Assembly (NCBI GenBank): GCA_036924855.1
Contig: JBAGRP010000001.1
Coordinates: 6,250,001 to 6,314,000 of the forward strand
Direction: 5' to 3'
Length of the DNA stretch: 64,000 nucleotides
Source: Nitrobacteraceae bacterium AZCC 2146
GTDB lineage: Bacteria > Pseudomonadota > Alphaproteobacteria > Rhizobiales > Xanthobacteraceae
Numbering within the stretch: the stretch's first letter is position 1; each line of letters opens with the position of its first letter. The notes under the pieces were generated by a model. That model saw only the letters and a list, made by a program, of their open reading frames with translations. It made no database searches and was not told the origin of the DNA. Positions 26,515 through 35,371 of the stretch are shown here, piece after piece. The position numbers were made by a program, and so were the translations under genes.

Positions 26515-27903
26515 ATGGTTCCGAGCTCATATAGCTTCGCTCAGGCAGATTTGGGTCATCCGATGATTTGGCGACGTCCATTTCAATTTCCAGGACTTCC
26601 GGTTTTGGTCGCCCTTGCGCTGTTGGCGCCGCTGTTCTGGTCCAATGACGGCAGCCACGTGCCGCGAATCTTCAGCGGCGACGAGCCGCACTATCTGATG
26701 TCGATCCACAGCGTGATGCTGGATGGCGATCTCGATCTCGCCAACAACTATGCGGCTGTTCACAAGGGATCGACTCAGGCCGGAGCGAATTTCGCCGGCA
26801 CGGCGCTCGATCATCAGTCGGTCTGGTTCGAAAGCGGCGAACGGCGGAACTGGGAAAAGGTCTATGAGAGGCGTCCCGACAATTTCGATCGGGATGGCGA
26901 TGGCCATCCGGTGCCCCGGCTTCTCGTGGGCGAACGTCAGCCTCCCGGACATCCGGAATATTCGCAGCACCCGATGGGCCTCGCGCTGTTGCTCGCGCCC
27001 ATTCTCTATCCGCTGCGCGACACGGCCTTCGTCGAACCCGCGGCGGTGGTCTGCTCGGCCGTTGCCGTCATCATCGCATTCTTCCTGTTTCGTTCGTTGC
27101 TGACAAAATATGGCGTCGGCGGTCGCGTCGCCGATCTCATTGCCATGGTGGCATTCCTGGGCATGCCCGCATGGCACTATGCGCGAACGCTGTTTACGGA
27201 GCCGTATTTGCTGCTGTTCGCGGTCGGCGCCTACAGCTTCGGTCTGCGCGGCTATCCCGCTCTGGCCGGCGTTTCGATCGGGCTCGGCATTCTGATGAAA
27301 CCGCCCTTCGCCTTGCTGCTGCTGCCGCTGTTCGCGATGTACCTCGTGGAGCGGAATTTAAGTGCGCTGATCCGCCTGTCGGCGCCGGTCGCGGTCAGCA
27401 TCGCGGTGCTGTTCTGTCTCAACCATGCGATGTTCGGTTCGCCCTTCGTGGCCGCGCAGGCATGGCTGCAGGGTTCGGTGATACGCGGAACGGGCGGCAT
27501 CCTGATTTCGCCGCAGTATGGCCTGCTGATGGTCGCTCCCGCCGTCCTCGTGGCGTTCGCGGCCTGGCCCGCGTTCTTTCGTCAGTTTCCCAGGGATGCC
27601 CTGGTGATCGCGTCAGGATTTGCGCTGTATTTCCTGCTCGCGGCCTCGTGGAAATACTGGAACGGCGCCACGGCTTATGCGGCGCGCATCGTGGTGCCGG
27701 TGATCCCGTTGCTTTTCGTTTCGCTGGTGGCCTTGCCGAAAATGACGCTGTGGCAATGGCGGCCGGCACGCATCGGCATGTTGTCGATCTGCGTGCTGTC
27801 GATGGTCATCAACGGCTTTGCGGCGATTCCCTATTGGCAGAATTTCGATACCAACCCGCCACTGCGGCTGGCGCAGTTCGTTGCGGGGAAATTCGGGCCC
27901 TGA
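26515..27903 (+). CDS. Polytopic membrane protein, GT-C glycosyltransferase-like
   Basis: A 462-residue protein with roughly ten hydrophobic segments. After the first helix comes FSGDEPHYLMSIHSVMLDGD, an acidic Asp-Glu-Pro-His loop like the periplasmic DxD/DE motif of GT-C (ArnT/PMT-type) lipid-linked sugar transferases. A long soluble loop (SGERRNWEKVYERRPDNFDR) follows. The donor and acceptor cannot be told. No polysaccharide genes adjoin it. A second ATG 16 codons downstream gives a shorter N-terminus and is an equally good start. Confidence 0.65.
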   Translation: MVPSSYSFAQADLGHPMIWRRPFQFPGLPVLVALALLAPLFWSNDGSHVPRIFSGDEPHYLMSIHSVMLDGDLDLANNYAAVHKGSTQAGANFAGTALDHQSVWFESGERRNWEKVYERRPDNFDRDGDGHPVPRLLVGERQPPGHPEYSQHPMGLALLLAPILYPLRDTAFVEPAAVVCSAVAVIIAFFLFRSLLTKYGVGGRVADLIAMVAFLGMPAWHYARTLFTEPYLLLFAVGAYSFGLRGYPALAGVSIGLGILMKPPFALLLLPLFAMYLVERNLSALIRLSAPVAVSIAVLFCLNHAMFGSPFVAAQAWLQGSVIRGTGGILISPQYGLLMVAPAVLVAFAAWPAFFRQFPRDALVIASGFALYFLLAASWKYWNGATAYAARIVVPVIPLLFVSLVALPKMTLWQWRPARIGMLSICVLSMVINGFAAIPYWQNFDTNPPLRLAQFVAGKFGP

Positions 27904-27978
27904 TGCCCGCATCGAGCCGCGCGAATTCCCGGTGTGGATGCCGGCGGCGTCATCTTATTTCAGGAGTGGATTTTAAAA

Positions 27979-28053
27979 TGGTGGGCGCACAAGGGATCGA
28001 ACCTTGGACCTCTCCCGTGTGAAGGGAACGCTCTCCCGCTGAGCTATGCGCCC
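27979..28053 (-). tRNA. tRNA-Val (anticodon CAC)
   Basis: Read on the minus strand, the acceptor strands GGGCGCA and TGCGCCC pair over 7 bp. The D-arm is AGCTCAGCGGGAGAGC, the anticodon loop TTCACAC with anticodon CAC, and the T-arm AAGG TTCGATC CCTT. The discriminator is A and CCA is encoded. The cloverleaf is complete. Confidence 0.96.
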
Positions 28054-28194
28054 GGGATGTCCTGCACAGATCGAATGCCGGGCGGAATGGTCCCGGCGAT
28101 GCATGACGTCAGGGCGCGATTTACGGAGTCGGGGGTGGGGGTGTCAAGCACGCCCTGCCGGGAGGCCGAACAATGTTCGGGCAGGCCGGGGCAG

Positions 28195-28236
28195 CCCGGG
28201 TGAAAACGTTCACCCGGGGGCTGAAAACGTTCAGCC
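28195..28236 (-). terminator. Two tandem hairpins at the end of the coiled-coil gene
   Basis: CCCGGGTGAA (28195-28204) pairs with TTCACCCGGG (28209-28218), and GGCTGAA (28219-28225) pairs with TTCAGCC (28230-28236). Both loops read AACG on the plus strand. The stop codon of the minus-strand coiled-coil gene lies in the second stem. They probably end its transcript or stabilise its 3' end. Confidence 0.55.
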
Positions 28237-29493
28237 GGGCTGGTGGGCCCGGGAGGCATGGGACTGCAGCGCGCGGATGCGGTCGGCGAGGGTGCCGTTG
28301 GTGGCAAAACCGGCACCGTTGGCGGGCTTCGGCTGGGCCTGGGGTGCCGGTTCGGCGGCCAGAATCGCCTCGATGGCGGAATTCGGCCCTTCCAGCGTCA
28401 TCGCCAGCTTGGCGACCTCGGCGGCGATGTCGTTGATGCGCTCGCGCAGCAATGCGTTTTCCATGCGCTCGGTGGCCCATGAGTTCTCGGCCTGCTGCTG
28501 GATCGCGTTGAGGTCGCGCTGCAATTTGCCGCGCTCCTCCTGGGCGGCGCGCAGCTGATCTTCGGCGGCGGCCTTCTCGGATTTGAGCTTCTCCACCAGC
28601 GGCGACGCCTTGCCGCCATTCATGGCGGCAATCTCGACGCGCAGATCCCCAGCGATCAGCTCGGCGGCCTCGTTGGCCTGGCGCAGCTGGCTGTTCTCGA
28701 AATCGCGGTCGGCCAGCAGCTTGCTCTGCATCGACAGCTGATTTTCCAGATCGTTGACGCGCAGCCCGAGCTGTTCGGCCTCCTTGACCTGGATCGTCAG
28801 CTGGTGGTCCAGATCGGTGACGCGCTGGCTGAGGTTTTCGACGCGGGCGCGGGCCTCGGTCAATTCGCGGGTCGCGGTGTCGGATTCGCCGCGCTGCAGT
28901 TCCAGCCGCTGCTGGGTGGTGGCAAAGTCCTTTTCGGCGTCATCGACGCGGTTCTTCAGCGCGTCGATCTGGGTGCGCACCGCCACCAGCTCGACCTGGC
29001 GGCTTTCGGCCATCATCGAGCGGTCGGTCAATTCGTGGTTCAGCCGGGCGAGTTCGCCCTGCTTGTCGATCAGCGCCTGCTCGGCGGCGCGCAACGCCTC
29101 GATTTTGGCAGCGAAGTCGCCTTCGGTGACCTGCAGCTTCTCCTTGACCGCGACCTCGCGGGCCTCGAGCGAAAATATCGTGGCGTTCTTCTCGCCGAGC
29201 TCCAGCTTCATGCGGTTGATGGCGTCGGATTTCTTGCCGAGTTCGGCGAGCTGGCTGGTGGTCTTGTTCTTGAGCTGGTCAACGCTCATTTCCAGCCGCC
29301 GCGCGGACATGGCGAATTCCGCGCGCAGCTGGTCCTTGTCGGCCTGGATTTCGGCCATCGACAGCGGTGTGGCGGCCTCAAGGCGGCGGGTGGTGAGCCG
29401 TACCGCACGGTTGTGTACCAGCGGCACGATCATCAGCCCGAACAGCATCGAGACCAGAAAACCGATCGCCAGATACATGATCGGTTCAACCAT
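28231..29493 (-). CDS. Membrane-anchored coiled-coil protein of unknown function
   Basis: A 420-residue protein. One N-terminal transmembrane helix (IMYLAIGFLVSMLFGLMIV) is followed by about 300 residues of heptad-rich coiled coil (residues 45-360), with long runs of Glu/Lys/Gln/Leu and almost no proline. The C-terminal tail is Ala/Pro-rich and ends in ADRIRALQSHASRAHQ. The layout recalls alphaproteobacterial scaffold or cell-division-type proteins, but I do not recognise a family with certainty. It is transcribed alone, ending in two tandem hairpins, next to tRNA-Val. Confidence 0.8.
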   Translation of the reverse strand: MVEPIMYLAIGFLVSMLFGLMIVPLVHNRAVRLTTRRLEAATPLSMAEIQADKDQLRAEFAMSARRLEMSVDQLKNKTTSQLAELGKKSDAINRMKLELGEKNATIFSLEAREVAVKEKLQVTEGDFAAKIEALRAAEQALIDKQGELARLNHELTDRSMMAESRQVELVAVRTQIDALKNRVDDAEKDFATTQQRLELQRGESDTATRELTEARARVENLSQRVTDLDHQLTIQVKEAEQLGLRVNDLENQLSMQSKLLADRDFENSQLRQANEAAELIAGDLRVEIAAMNGGKASPLVEKLKSEKAAAEDQLRAAQEERGKLQRDLNAIQQQAENSWATERMENALLRERINDIAAEVAKLAMTLEGPNSAIEAILAAEPAPQAQPKPANGAGFATNGTLADRIRALQSHASRAHQPG

Positions 29494-29613
29494 GGCTGAT
29501 ACTCCCGCCCGCTAAAAATGAGTAATTAGCATGCCACGGCGGGGCGGGAAAAGACCAGCGTAACGCCTCGTTAACCTTTACTGGCGCGGTTTCCGAAGCT
29601 TCGTCGGATCAGG

Positions 29614-30201
29614 TCAGAACGGGTTCCAGGTCGCGCTCGGGGTGAACTTGAGATAGCCGATATTGGCGCCGAGGCGCAGGCCAAGGCCGGAGCGGATCGG
29701 CACCAGCACGATGTTGTTGGCGGTCAGTGCGGTCATGCCGAAGCCGCCGATGATGTAGGCGGAACCGTCGATGCCGCCAAAACGCTGATAGATCGCGTTG
29801 GTCGCCGGCAGGTTGTAGACCAGCGTCATGGTGCGGGCGCCGTCGCCGCCCCAGTCGAAGCCGACCGACGGTCCCTGCCAGTATACCCGCAGATCGCCGG
29901 CGTTCTTGGTGTAGAGGGTGCCTTCGCCGTAGCGCAGCCCGGCGACAATGGCGCCGGAACCTTCTTCGCCGAGAATGTAGCCGTTCGGCAGGCCCCATTG
30001 GCTGACGGCGCGCTCGATCACCGAGGCGAGGCCGCGCGAGACGTTGCCGAAGAAGCGATGCCCGGCGCCGACCAGTTCCTCCGAACGGTAGGTATCGGGA
30101 CCGGCTTGCTGCTGTCGCTGCGGTTGCTGCGCCAAGGCCGGCGAGAGCGCAAACGTCAACGCTGCGAGCGCCAGCGCTGCCAGGCGTGATGCGAAGGTCA
30201 T
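29614..30201 (-). CDS. eipA: EipA (DUF1134) periplasmic protein
   Basis: A 195-residue exported protein. A signal peptide (LAALALAALTFALSPALA) is followed by a glutamine-rich linker and the DUF1134 domain, recognisable from VGAGHRFFGNVSRGLASVIE and YWQGPSVGFDWGGDGARTM. Its Brucella homologue EipA is needed for cell-envelope integrity, which is the likely role here. The size and the glycine-rich beta-strand pattern (YIIGGFGMTAL, GLGLRLGANIGYLKF) agree with the family. It is divergent from the YHS-domain gene. Confidence 0.88.
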   Translation of the reverse strand: MTFASRLAALALAALTFALSPALAQQPQRQQQAGPDTYRSEELVGAGHRFFGNVSRGLASVIERAVSQWGLPNGYILGEEGSGAIVAGLRYGEGTLYTKNAGDLRVYWQGPSVGFDWGGDGARTMTLVYNLPATNAIYQRFGGIDGSAYIIGGFGMTALTANNIVLVPIRSGLGLRLGANIGYLKFTPSATWNPF

Positions 30202-30313
30202 GAAAGAACCCCTAGGTATTCAAAAATGTGACCGCGGCTTTAACCCGATGCTGACAGCATCGTTCTAAGCCTACGGCCAGCGTCCCCGACTCCTTAGACT
30301 ATCGGTATCAACT

Positions 30314-30808
30314 ATGACGGCACAACGGCGGGAATTGAAAGCCTGGCGCCGCGGAATCGCCTTGATCGTGCTCTTAGCGGCTTTCGCCGTGCCGGTGATC
30401 TGCCGGGCTGCGACGACCGAGCGCGTGGTGGCCAACCGCTATACGGGCCTCGCCATCGGCGGGTTCGACCCCGTGGCCTATTTCACCGACGCCCGCCCGA
30501 GGCTGGGCCTGGCCGACTTTGAATTGTCCGACGAGGGCGTGGTCTGGCGCTTCCGCAACGAGGGCAACCGGGCATCATTCGCGGCCTATCCCAATATCTA
30601 CGGCCCACAATTCGGTGGCTACGATCCGGTCGATGTGGCCCGCGGCGTCGCCTATGCCGGCAATCCGCAGTTCTGGCTGATCTCGGACAAGCGGCTGTAT
30701 CTGTTCGGCCGCGAGGAAAGCCGCGATGCCTTTGCCGCGGCGCCCGCCAAATTCCTGCAGGAGGCCCGCAAGCGCTGGCGCGGTCTGCAGGAGACGCTGG
30801 CGCGGTAA
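30314..30808 (+). CDS. YHS domain-containing exported protein
   Basis: A 164-residue protein. An N-terminal hydrophobic segment (GIALIVLLAAFAVPVI) ends near CRAA, followed by a YHS-type domain with AIGGFDPVAYFTDARPRLG and FRNEGNRASFAAYPNIYGPQFGGY. YHS domains often bind metals or sit beside copper proteins, but this subgroup is uncharacterised. It ends four bases before the stop of the convergent cysQ gene, and no copper genes are near. Confidence 0.82.
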   Translation: MTAQRRELKAWRRGIALIVLLAAFAVPVICRAATTERVVANRYTGLAIGGFDPVAYFTDARPRLGLADFELSDEGVVWRFRNEGNRASFAAYPNIYGPQFGGYDPVDVARGVAYAGNPQFWLISDKRLYLFGREESRDAFAAAPAKFLQEARKRWRGLQETLAR

Positions 30809-30812
30809 GCCC

Positions 30813-31649
30813 TCAGCCGCGCGAAATGGCGCCAGGATCGCCCCAGGCGATGAATTCCGGCACGATAAAGTCCTCCCGGTTGCCGCCGAAATGTACCGGC
30901 GCGCCATGGCCATCGGTGACGATGCCGCCGGCGGCGACCACTACGGCATGGCCGGCGGCGACATCCCATTCGCAGGTCGGTGCCAGCCGGGGGTAGATGT
31001 CGGCGCCGCCTTCGGCGACGCGGCAGAATTTGACCGCAGAGCCAAGCTCCGTCCGGACCGCGCCGGGCCGGGCATCAATAAAGGCTTCGGTGCGGCAGTC
31101 TCCATGGGAGCGGCTGACGGCCGCGACCCATGGGGCGCCCTTGCCCGGTGCGGCCCGGGTCCGGATCGGCGTGACCTGGCGGATCGACAGATCGGGCCCG
31201 ATGTCGAGGCGCTCGGCGCCGCGGCCGACCAGTCCGCGCCAGATCAGTCCCAGGGCGGGCGCGCCGACGATGCCGAGCAGTGGCGCACCGTTGACGACGA
31301 GAGCGATGTTGACGGTGAATTCGTTGCGGCCGGCGACGAATTCCTTGGTGCCATCGAGCGGATCGATCAGGAACAGGCTGCCGGCGTAAGGCGGACATGC
31401 CAGATGCAGCCGCTCTTCGGACAAGGACGGGATGCCCGGAAACAGCCGCGCCAGCCCCTCGGCGATGACGTGGTCGGCGGCAAGGTCGGCCTCCGTTACC
31501 GGCGATCCATCGGCCTTGCCGTCGATCGTCATGACGCTGCGGTCGACCGCGAGGATTGCCGCGCCGGCGCGGATCGCCAGTTCGGTCAGGGGTTCCATCA
31601 AGGCTGCGGCGCCTTCGAGATCGAGGGCAGTGGTAGATTCACTACTCAT
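30813..31649 (-). CDS. cysQ: 3'(2'),5'-bisphosphate nucleotidase CysQ
   Basis: A 278-residue inositol-monophosphatase-superfamily enzyme. The metal motif is IDPLDGTKEF, preceded by PSLSEERL, and the C-terminal motif is CEWDVAAGHAVV. These identify CysQ, which removes the 3' phosphate of PAP made in sulfate assimilation. An open frame continues 35 codons upstream; I chose MSSESTTALD because the extension is arginine-rich and not family-like. It is divergent from chpT, with about 175 bp between the starts. Confidence 0.9.
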   Translation of the reverse strand: MSSESTTALDLEGAAALMEPLTELAIRAGAAILAVDRSVMTIDGKADGSPVTEADLAADHVIAEGLARLFPGIPSLSEERLHLACPPYAGSLFLIDPLDGTKEFVAGRNEFTVNIALVVNGAPLLGIVGAPALGLIWRGLVGRGAERLDIGPDLSIRQVTPIRTRAAPGKGAPWVAAVSRSHGDCRTEAFIDARPGAVRTELGSAVKFCRVAEGGADIYPRLAPTCEWDVAAGHAVVVAAGGIVTDGHGAPVHFGGNREDFIVPEFIAWGDPGAISRG

Positions 31650-31824
31650 CAACAAGCCCAGCCCTGCATGCCATCCCCGTTCTCTTATGGTGTACCGCGG
31701 CGCGAAGCCGGGATTCGGCCGTTGCCGCCTTGTGGTGGCCGCATCGGTGCCCACAGTGTATCAAACCGTAAAGCAATTGCTTGATTCGCCGTTCATGCTG
31801 TGCGGCCTCCCAGGAACATACCCC

Positions 31825-32472
31825 ATGTCTGGCACATTACCTCCCGGTCTGGCTCCCGATGCCCTCGAACTTGCTGCCTTGCTGTGCTCGCGGGTCTGCC
31901 ACGACCTGATCAGCCCGGTTGGCGCCATCGTCAACGGGCTCGAAGTGCTCGACGACAATCCGAAGCCGGAAGACCGCGAGTTCGCGCTCGATCTGATCCG
32001 GAAGAGCGCCAAGACCGCGTCGGCGCGGCTGCAGTTCTGCCGCCTGGCCTTTGGCGCTGCGGGCTCGGCCGGCGCGCAGATCGATCTCGGCGATGCGCAG
32101 AACATGGCGCGCGGCCATCTCGAGGACGCCAAGACCAGGATCGAATGGAATCTGCCGCGCATCCTGCTGCCAAAGAACAAGGTCAAGCTGCTGCTCAACA
32201 TGATGGTGATCGCGCAGCAGACGATCCCGCGCGGCGGTGTGCTCACGGTGGACTCGGTAGGCGAGGGCGACGCGCTCGGCTTCCGCGTCAACGCGACCGG
32301 CCTGAATGCGCGTTTGCCGCAAAACATCGTCGAACTGTTGAATGCGGAGCATGCTGGCAGCGTCGATGCCCATGCCGTGCAGCCCTACTACACACGCCTG
32401 CTCGCACAGGCCTGCGGGCTGAAAGTCGTGCTCGCTGCCGAGGGCGAAGCCATTGTCGTGACGGCGTCCTGA
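31825..32472 (+). CDS. chpT: Histidine phosphotransferase ChpT
   Basis: A 215-residue dimeric phosphotransferase related to a degenerate histidine kinase. The phospho-accepting histidine is about residue 26 in LLCSRVCHDLISPVGAIVNG, the ChpT hallmark. The C-terminal half is a degenerate ATPase fold without nucleotide motifs. In Caulobacter and relatives ChpT carries phosphate from CckA to CtrA and CpdR. AGGAA ten bases upstream fixes the ATG. ctrA itself lies 8 kb away in this window. A 34-bp palindrome with CtrA-type boxes follows its stop. Confidence 0.92.
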   Translation: MSGTLPPGLAPDALELAALLCSRVCHDLISPVGAIVNGLEVLDDNPKPEDREFALDLIRKSAKTASARLQFCRLAFGAAGSAGAQIDLGDAQNMARGHLEDAKTRIEWNLPRILLPKNKVKLLLNMMVIAQQTIPRGGVLTVDSVGEGDALGFRVNATGLNARLPQNIVELLNAEHAGSVDAHAVQPYYTRLLAQACGLKVVLAAEGEAIVVTAS

Positions 32473-32492
32473 GCCGCCGCCGCGGCGCCAGC

Positions 32493-32526
32493 GTTAACGA
32501 GCGGTTACCAATAACCGTTCGTTAAC
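32493..32526. promoter_or_regulatory. Palindrome holding two inverted CtrA-type boxes
   Basis: GTTAACGAGCGGTTA (32493-32507) and TAACCGTTCGTTAAC (32512-32526) are inverse complements with one mismatch. Each strand reads TTAA-N7-TTAC or TTAA-N7-TTAT, one base from the CtrA consensus TTAA-N7-TTAA. It lies 150 bp before cheA. A transcription terminator is less likely as no T-run follows. Confidence 0.55.
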
Positions 32527-32675
32527 ACACGGAAGTGCCCGGCAAATGCCTTATCTATTTGTTGAGCCCATTCTTTTTCGAATGCTCAACCAATATTAAA
32601 CGCTTTGCAGTGAAAGTGGCCACACTCCGAGATGCGTTGCGAAAGTCGCGCGCGCGGAGTGCGAAGGCCAATTTC

Positions 32676-35360
32676 ATGGATGATCTTCTGCGCGAATTCC
32701 TGACGGAAACCAACGAAAGCCTGGACACGGTTGACAATCAGCTTGTCCGGTTCGAGCAGGATCCGAACAACGCGAAAATTTTGGACAACATTTTTCGCCT
32801 GGTCCACACCATCAAGGGCACCTGCGGGTTTCTCGGCCTGCCGCGCCTCGAAGCTCTGGCGCACGCCGCCGAGACCTTGATGGGCAAATTCCGCGACGGG
32901 ATGCCGGTCACCGGAGAAGCGGTGACGCTGATCCTGACCACTATCGATCGCATCAAGGAAATTCTTGGCCAGCTCGAAGCGACGGAAGCCGAGCCGGAGG
33001 GCGTCGATCAGGATCTGATCGATGAGCTTCACCATATGGTTGAGAAGGGTATGGAATCGATGAGCTCGCCGGCGCCATCCATTGTGCCAGCCGCACCGGT
33101 TGAGGCCGCTCCGCTGGTGGTGCCGACGCTGGAACGCGAGCTGCGCCCGGGTGAAGTTTCGCTCGACGAACTGGAGCGCGCCTTCCAGGAGACCGAGATC
33201 GAAGTAGCACCAGCAGCCGCACCAGTTGCGCCGGCAGCGCCCGTCGTGGAAAAGGTCGTGCCGAAGCCGGTGGCCAAGAAGTCCGTCGTCGAAATCGAAA
33301 CGCCGGAAGGCGACAAGGTCGCCAACCAGTCGATCCGCGTCAATGTCGACACGCTTGAACATCTGATGACGATGGTTTCCGAACTGGTGCTGACCCGCAA
33401 CCAGCTGCTGGAAATCAGCCGCCGTCACGAGGACACCGAGTTCAAGGTGCCGCTGCAGCGGCTCTCCACCGTTACCGCGGAGCTGCAGGATGGCGTCATG
33501 AAGACGCGCATGCAGCCGATCGGCAATGCCTGGCAGAAGCTGCCGCGTATCGTCCGCGATCTGGCCGGCGAACTCGGCAAGCAGATCGAACTCGAGATGC
33601 ACGGCGCCGACACCGAGCTCGATCGCCAGGTGCTCGACCTGATCAAGGATCCGCTGACGCACATGGTGCGCAACTCGGCCGACCACGGCCTTGAGACGCC
33701 CGCCGAGCGCGCAAAATCAGGGAAGCCGGAGCAGGGCACGATTCGTCTCTCCGCCTATCACGAAGGCGGCCACATCCTGATCTGCATCGCCGACAACGGC
33801 CGCGGTCTGAACACCGAGCGCATCAAGGCCAAGGCGGTCCAGAACGGTCTGGCGTCCGAAGCCGACATCGAGAAGATGTCGGAAGCGCAGATCCACAAGT
33901 TCATCTTCGCACCGGGCTTCTCGACCGCGGCCGCGATCACCAGCGTGTCCGGCCGTGGCGTCGGCATGGACGTGGTGCGCACCAATATCGACCAGATCGG
34001 CGGCACCATCGACGTCAAGTCGGTGTCCGGCGAGGGCTCCAGCGTCACCATCAAGATTCCGCTGACGCTGGCCATCGTTTCGGCGCTGATCGTCGAGGCT
34101 GGCGGCGACCGCTTCGCCATTCCGCAGCTGGCGGTAGTTGAACTGGTGCGTGCGCGCGCCAATTCCGAACATCGTATCGAGCGCATCAAGGACACGCCGG
34201 TGCTGCGGCTGCGCAACAAGCTGTTGCCGCTGATGCATCTGAAGAAGCTCCTGAAAATCGACGACGGCAGCTCGAACGATCCGGAAAACGGCTTCATCGT
34301 CGTGACCCAGGTCGGCAACCAGACCTTCGGCATCGTCGTCGACGGCGTCTTCCACACCGAGGAAATCGTCGTCAAGCCGATGTCGACCAAGCTGCGCCAC
34401 ATCGGCATGTTCTCCGGCAACACCATTCTCGGTGACGGCGCGGTGATCATGATCATCGATCCGAACGGCATTGCGCAGGAGTTGGGCGCCGCGGCGTCGA
34501 ACCAGGGCGAAATCGCCGAAGAAAACGCCGCGGCGCGCGCCATGGCCGCCGAGCAACTGACCTCGCTGCTGGTGTTCCGCGCCGGCTCGTCGCAGCCGAA
34601 GGCGGTGCCGCTCGGCCTCGTGACGCGGCTTGAAGAAGTCGGCGTCGACAAGATCGAACTGTCGAACGGCCGCTACATGGTCCAGTACCGCGACCAGCTG
34701 ATGCCGCTGGTGCAGATGGAAAACGTCACGGTCCGCACCTCGGGTACCCAGCCGATCCTGGTGTTCGCCGACGACGGCCGCTCCATGGGCCTGGTCGTCG
34801 ACGAGATCGTCGACATCGTCGAAGAGCGTCTCCACATCGAAGTCGCCAGCGGCAGGGAAGGCATTCTCGGCTCTGCGGTGATCAAGGGGCTCGCCACCGA
34901 AGTGATCGACGTCGGCCACTTCCTGCCGATGGCCTTCGCCGACTGGTTCAGCCGCAAGGAGATGCGGGTCTCCGCCACCGCGCAGTCGATCCTGCTGGTC
35001 GATGACTCCGCCTTCTTCCGCAACATGCTGTCGCCGGTGCTCAAGGCCGCCGGCTACAAGGTCCGCGTCGCCACCAATGCGCAGGAGGGCCTCGTCGTGC
35101 TGCGCTCCGGCCAGGAGTTCGATGCGATCCTGACCGATATCGAAATGCCGGACATGAACGGTTTCGAATTCGCCGAAACCATTCGCGCCGACCAGAAGCT
35201 CTGCGGCACGCCGATCATCGCCCTGTCGTCGATGATCTCTCCGGCGGCCATCGAGCGCGGTCGGCTCGCCGGCTTCCACGATTACGTCGCCAAGTTCGAC
35301 CGGCCCGGCCTGATCGCCGCGCTAAAAGAACAGACCACCGAAATCCACCAGGCGGCATGA
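32676..35360 (+). CDS. cheA: Hybrid chemotaxis histidine kinase CheA
   Basis: An 894-residue kinase. HPt domain with the phosphorylated His at residue 44 (RLVHTIKGTCGFLG), an alanine/proline-rich linker, then dimerisation (LTRNQLLEISR) and ATPase domains (MVRNSADHGLETP; GRGVGMDVVRTNI). Two CheW-like regions follow (FAIPQLAVVELVR; ILVFADDGRSMGLVVDEIVD), then a C-terminal receiver (ILLVDDSAFFRNML, phospho-Asp in ILTDIEMPDMNGFEF). It autophosphorylates in response to chemoreceptors and passes phosphate to CheY and CheB. The fused receiver may act as a phosphate sink. The ATG has GAAGG upstream; a longer frame exists but is not family-like. Confidence 0.95.
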   Translation: MDDLLREFLTETNESLDTVDNQLVRFEQDPNNAKILDNIFRLVHTIKGTCGFLGLPRLEALAHAAETLMGKFRDGMPVTGEAVTLILTTIDRIKEILGQLEATEAEPEGVDQDLIDELHHMVEKGMESMSSPAPSIVPAAPVEAAPLVVPTLERELRPGEVSLDELERAFQETEIEVAPAAAPVAPAAPVVEKVVPKPVAKKSVVEIETPEGDKVANQSIRVNVDTLEHLMTMVSELVLTRNQLLEISRRHEDTEFKVPLQRLSTVTAELQDGVMKTRMQPIGNAWQKLPRIVRDLAGELGKQIELEMHGADTELDRQVLDLIKDPLTHMVRNSADHGLETPAERAKSGKPEQGTIRLSAYHEGGHILICIADNGRGLNTERIKAKAVQNGLASEADIEKMSEAQIHKFIFAPGFSTAAAITSVSGRGVGMDVVRTNIDQIGGTIDVKSVSGEGSSVTIKIPLTLAIVSALIVEAGGDRFAIPQLAVVELVRARANSEHRIERIKDTPVLRLRNKLLPLMHLKKLLKIDDGSSNDPENGFIVVTQVGNQTFGIVVDGVFHTEEIVVKPMSTKLRHIGMFSGNTILGDGAVIMIIDPNGIAQELGAAASNQGEIAEENAAARAMAAEQLTSLLVFRAGSSQPKAVPLGLVTRLEEVGVDKIELSNGRYMVQYRDQLMPLVQMENVTVRTSGTQPILVFADDGRSMGLVVDEIVDIVEERLHIEVASGREGILGSAVIKGLATEVIDVGHFLPMAFADWFSRKEMRVSATAQSILLVDDSAFFRNMLSPVLKAAGYKVRVATNAQEGLVVLRSGQEFDAILTDIEMPDMNGFEFAETIRADQKLCGTPIIALSSMISPAAIERGRLAGFHDYVAKFDRPGLIAALKEQTTEIHQAA

Positions 35361-35371
35361 GGGACGTAACG

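Noticed and set aside
24480-26516. A 678-codon minus-strand frame
   Set aside because: It is antisense to the double ABC ATPase, which has complete Walker and signature motifs.
33717-35279. A 520-codon open frame on the minus strand
   Set aside because: It is antisense to cheA, is His/Asp/Arg-rich and has no recognisable motif.
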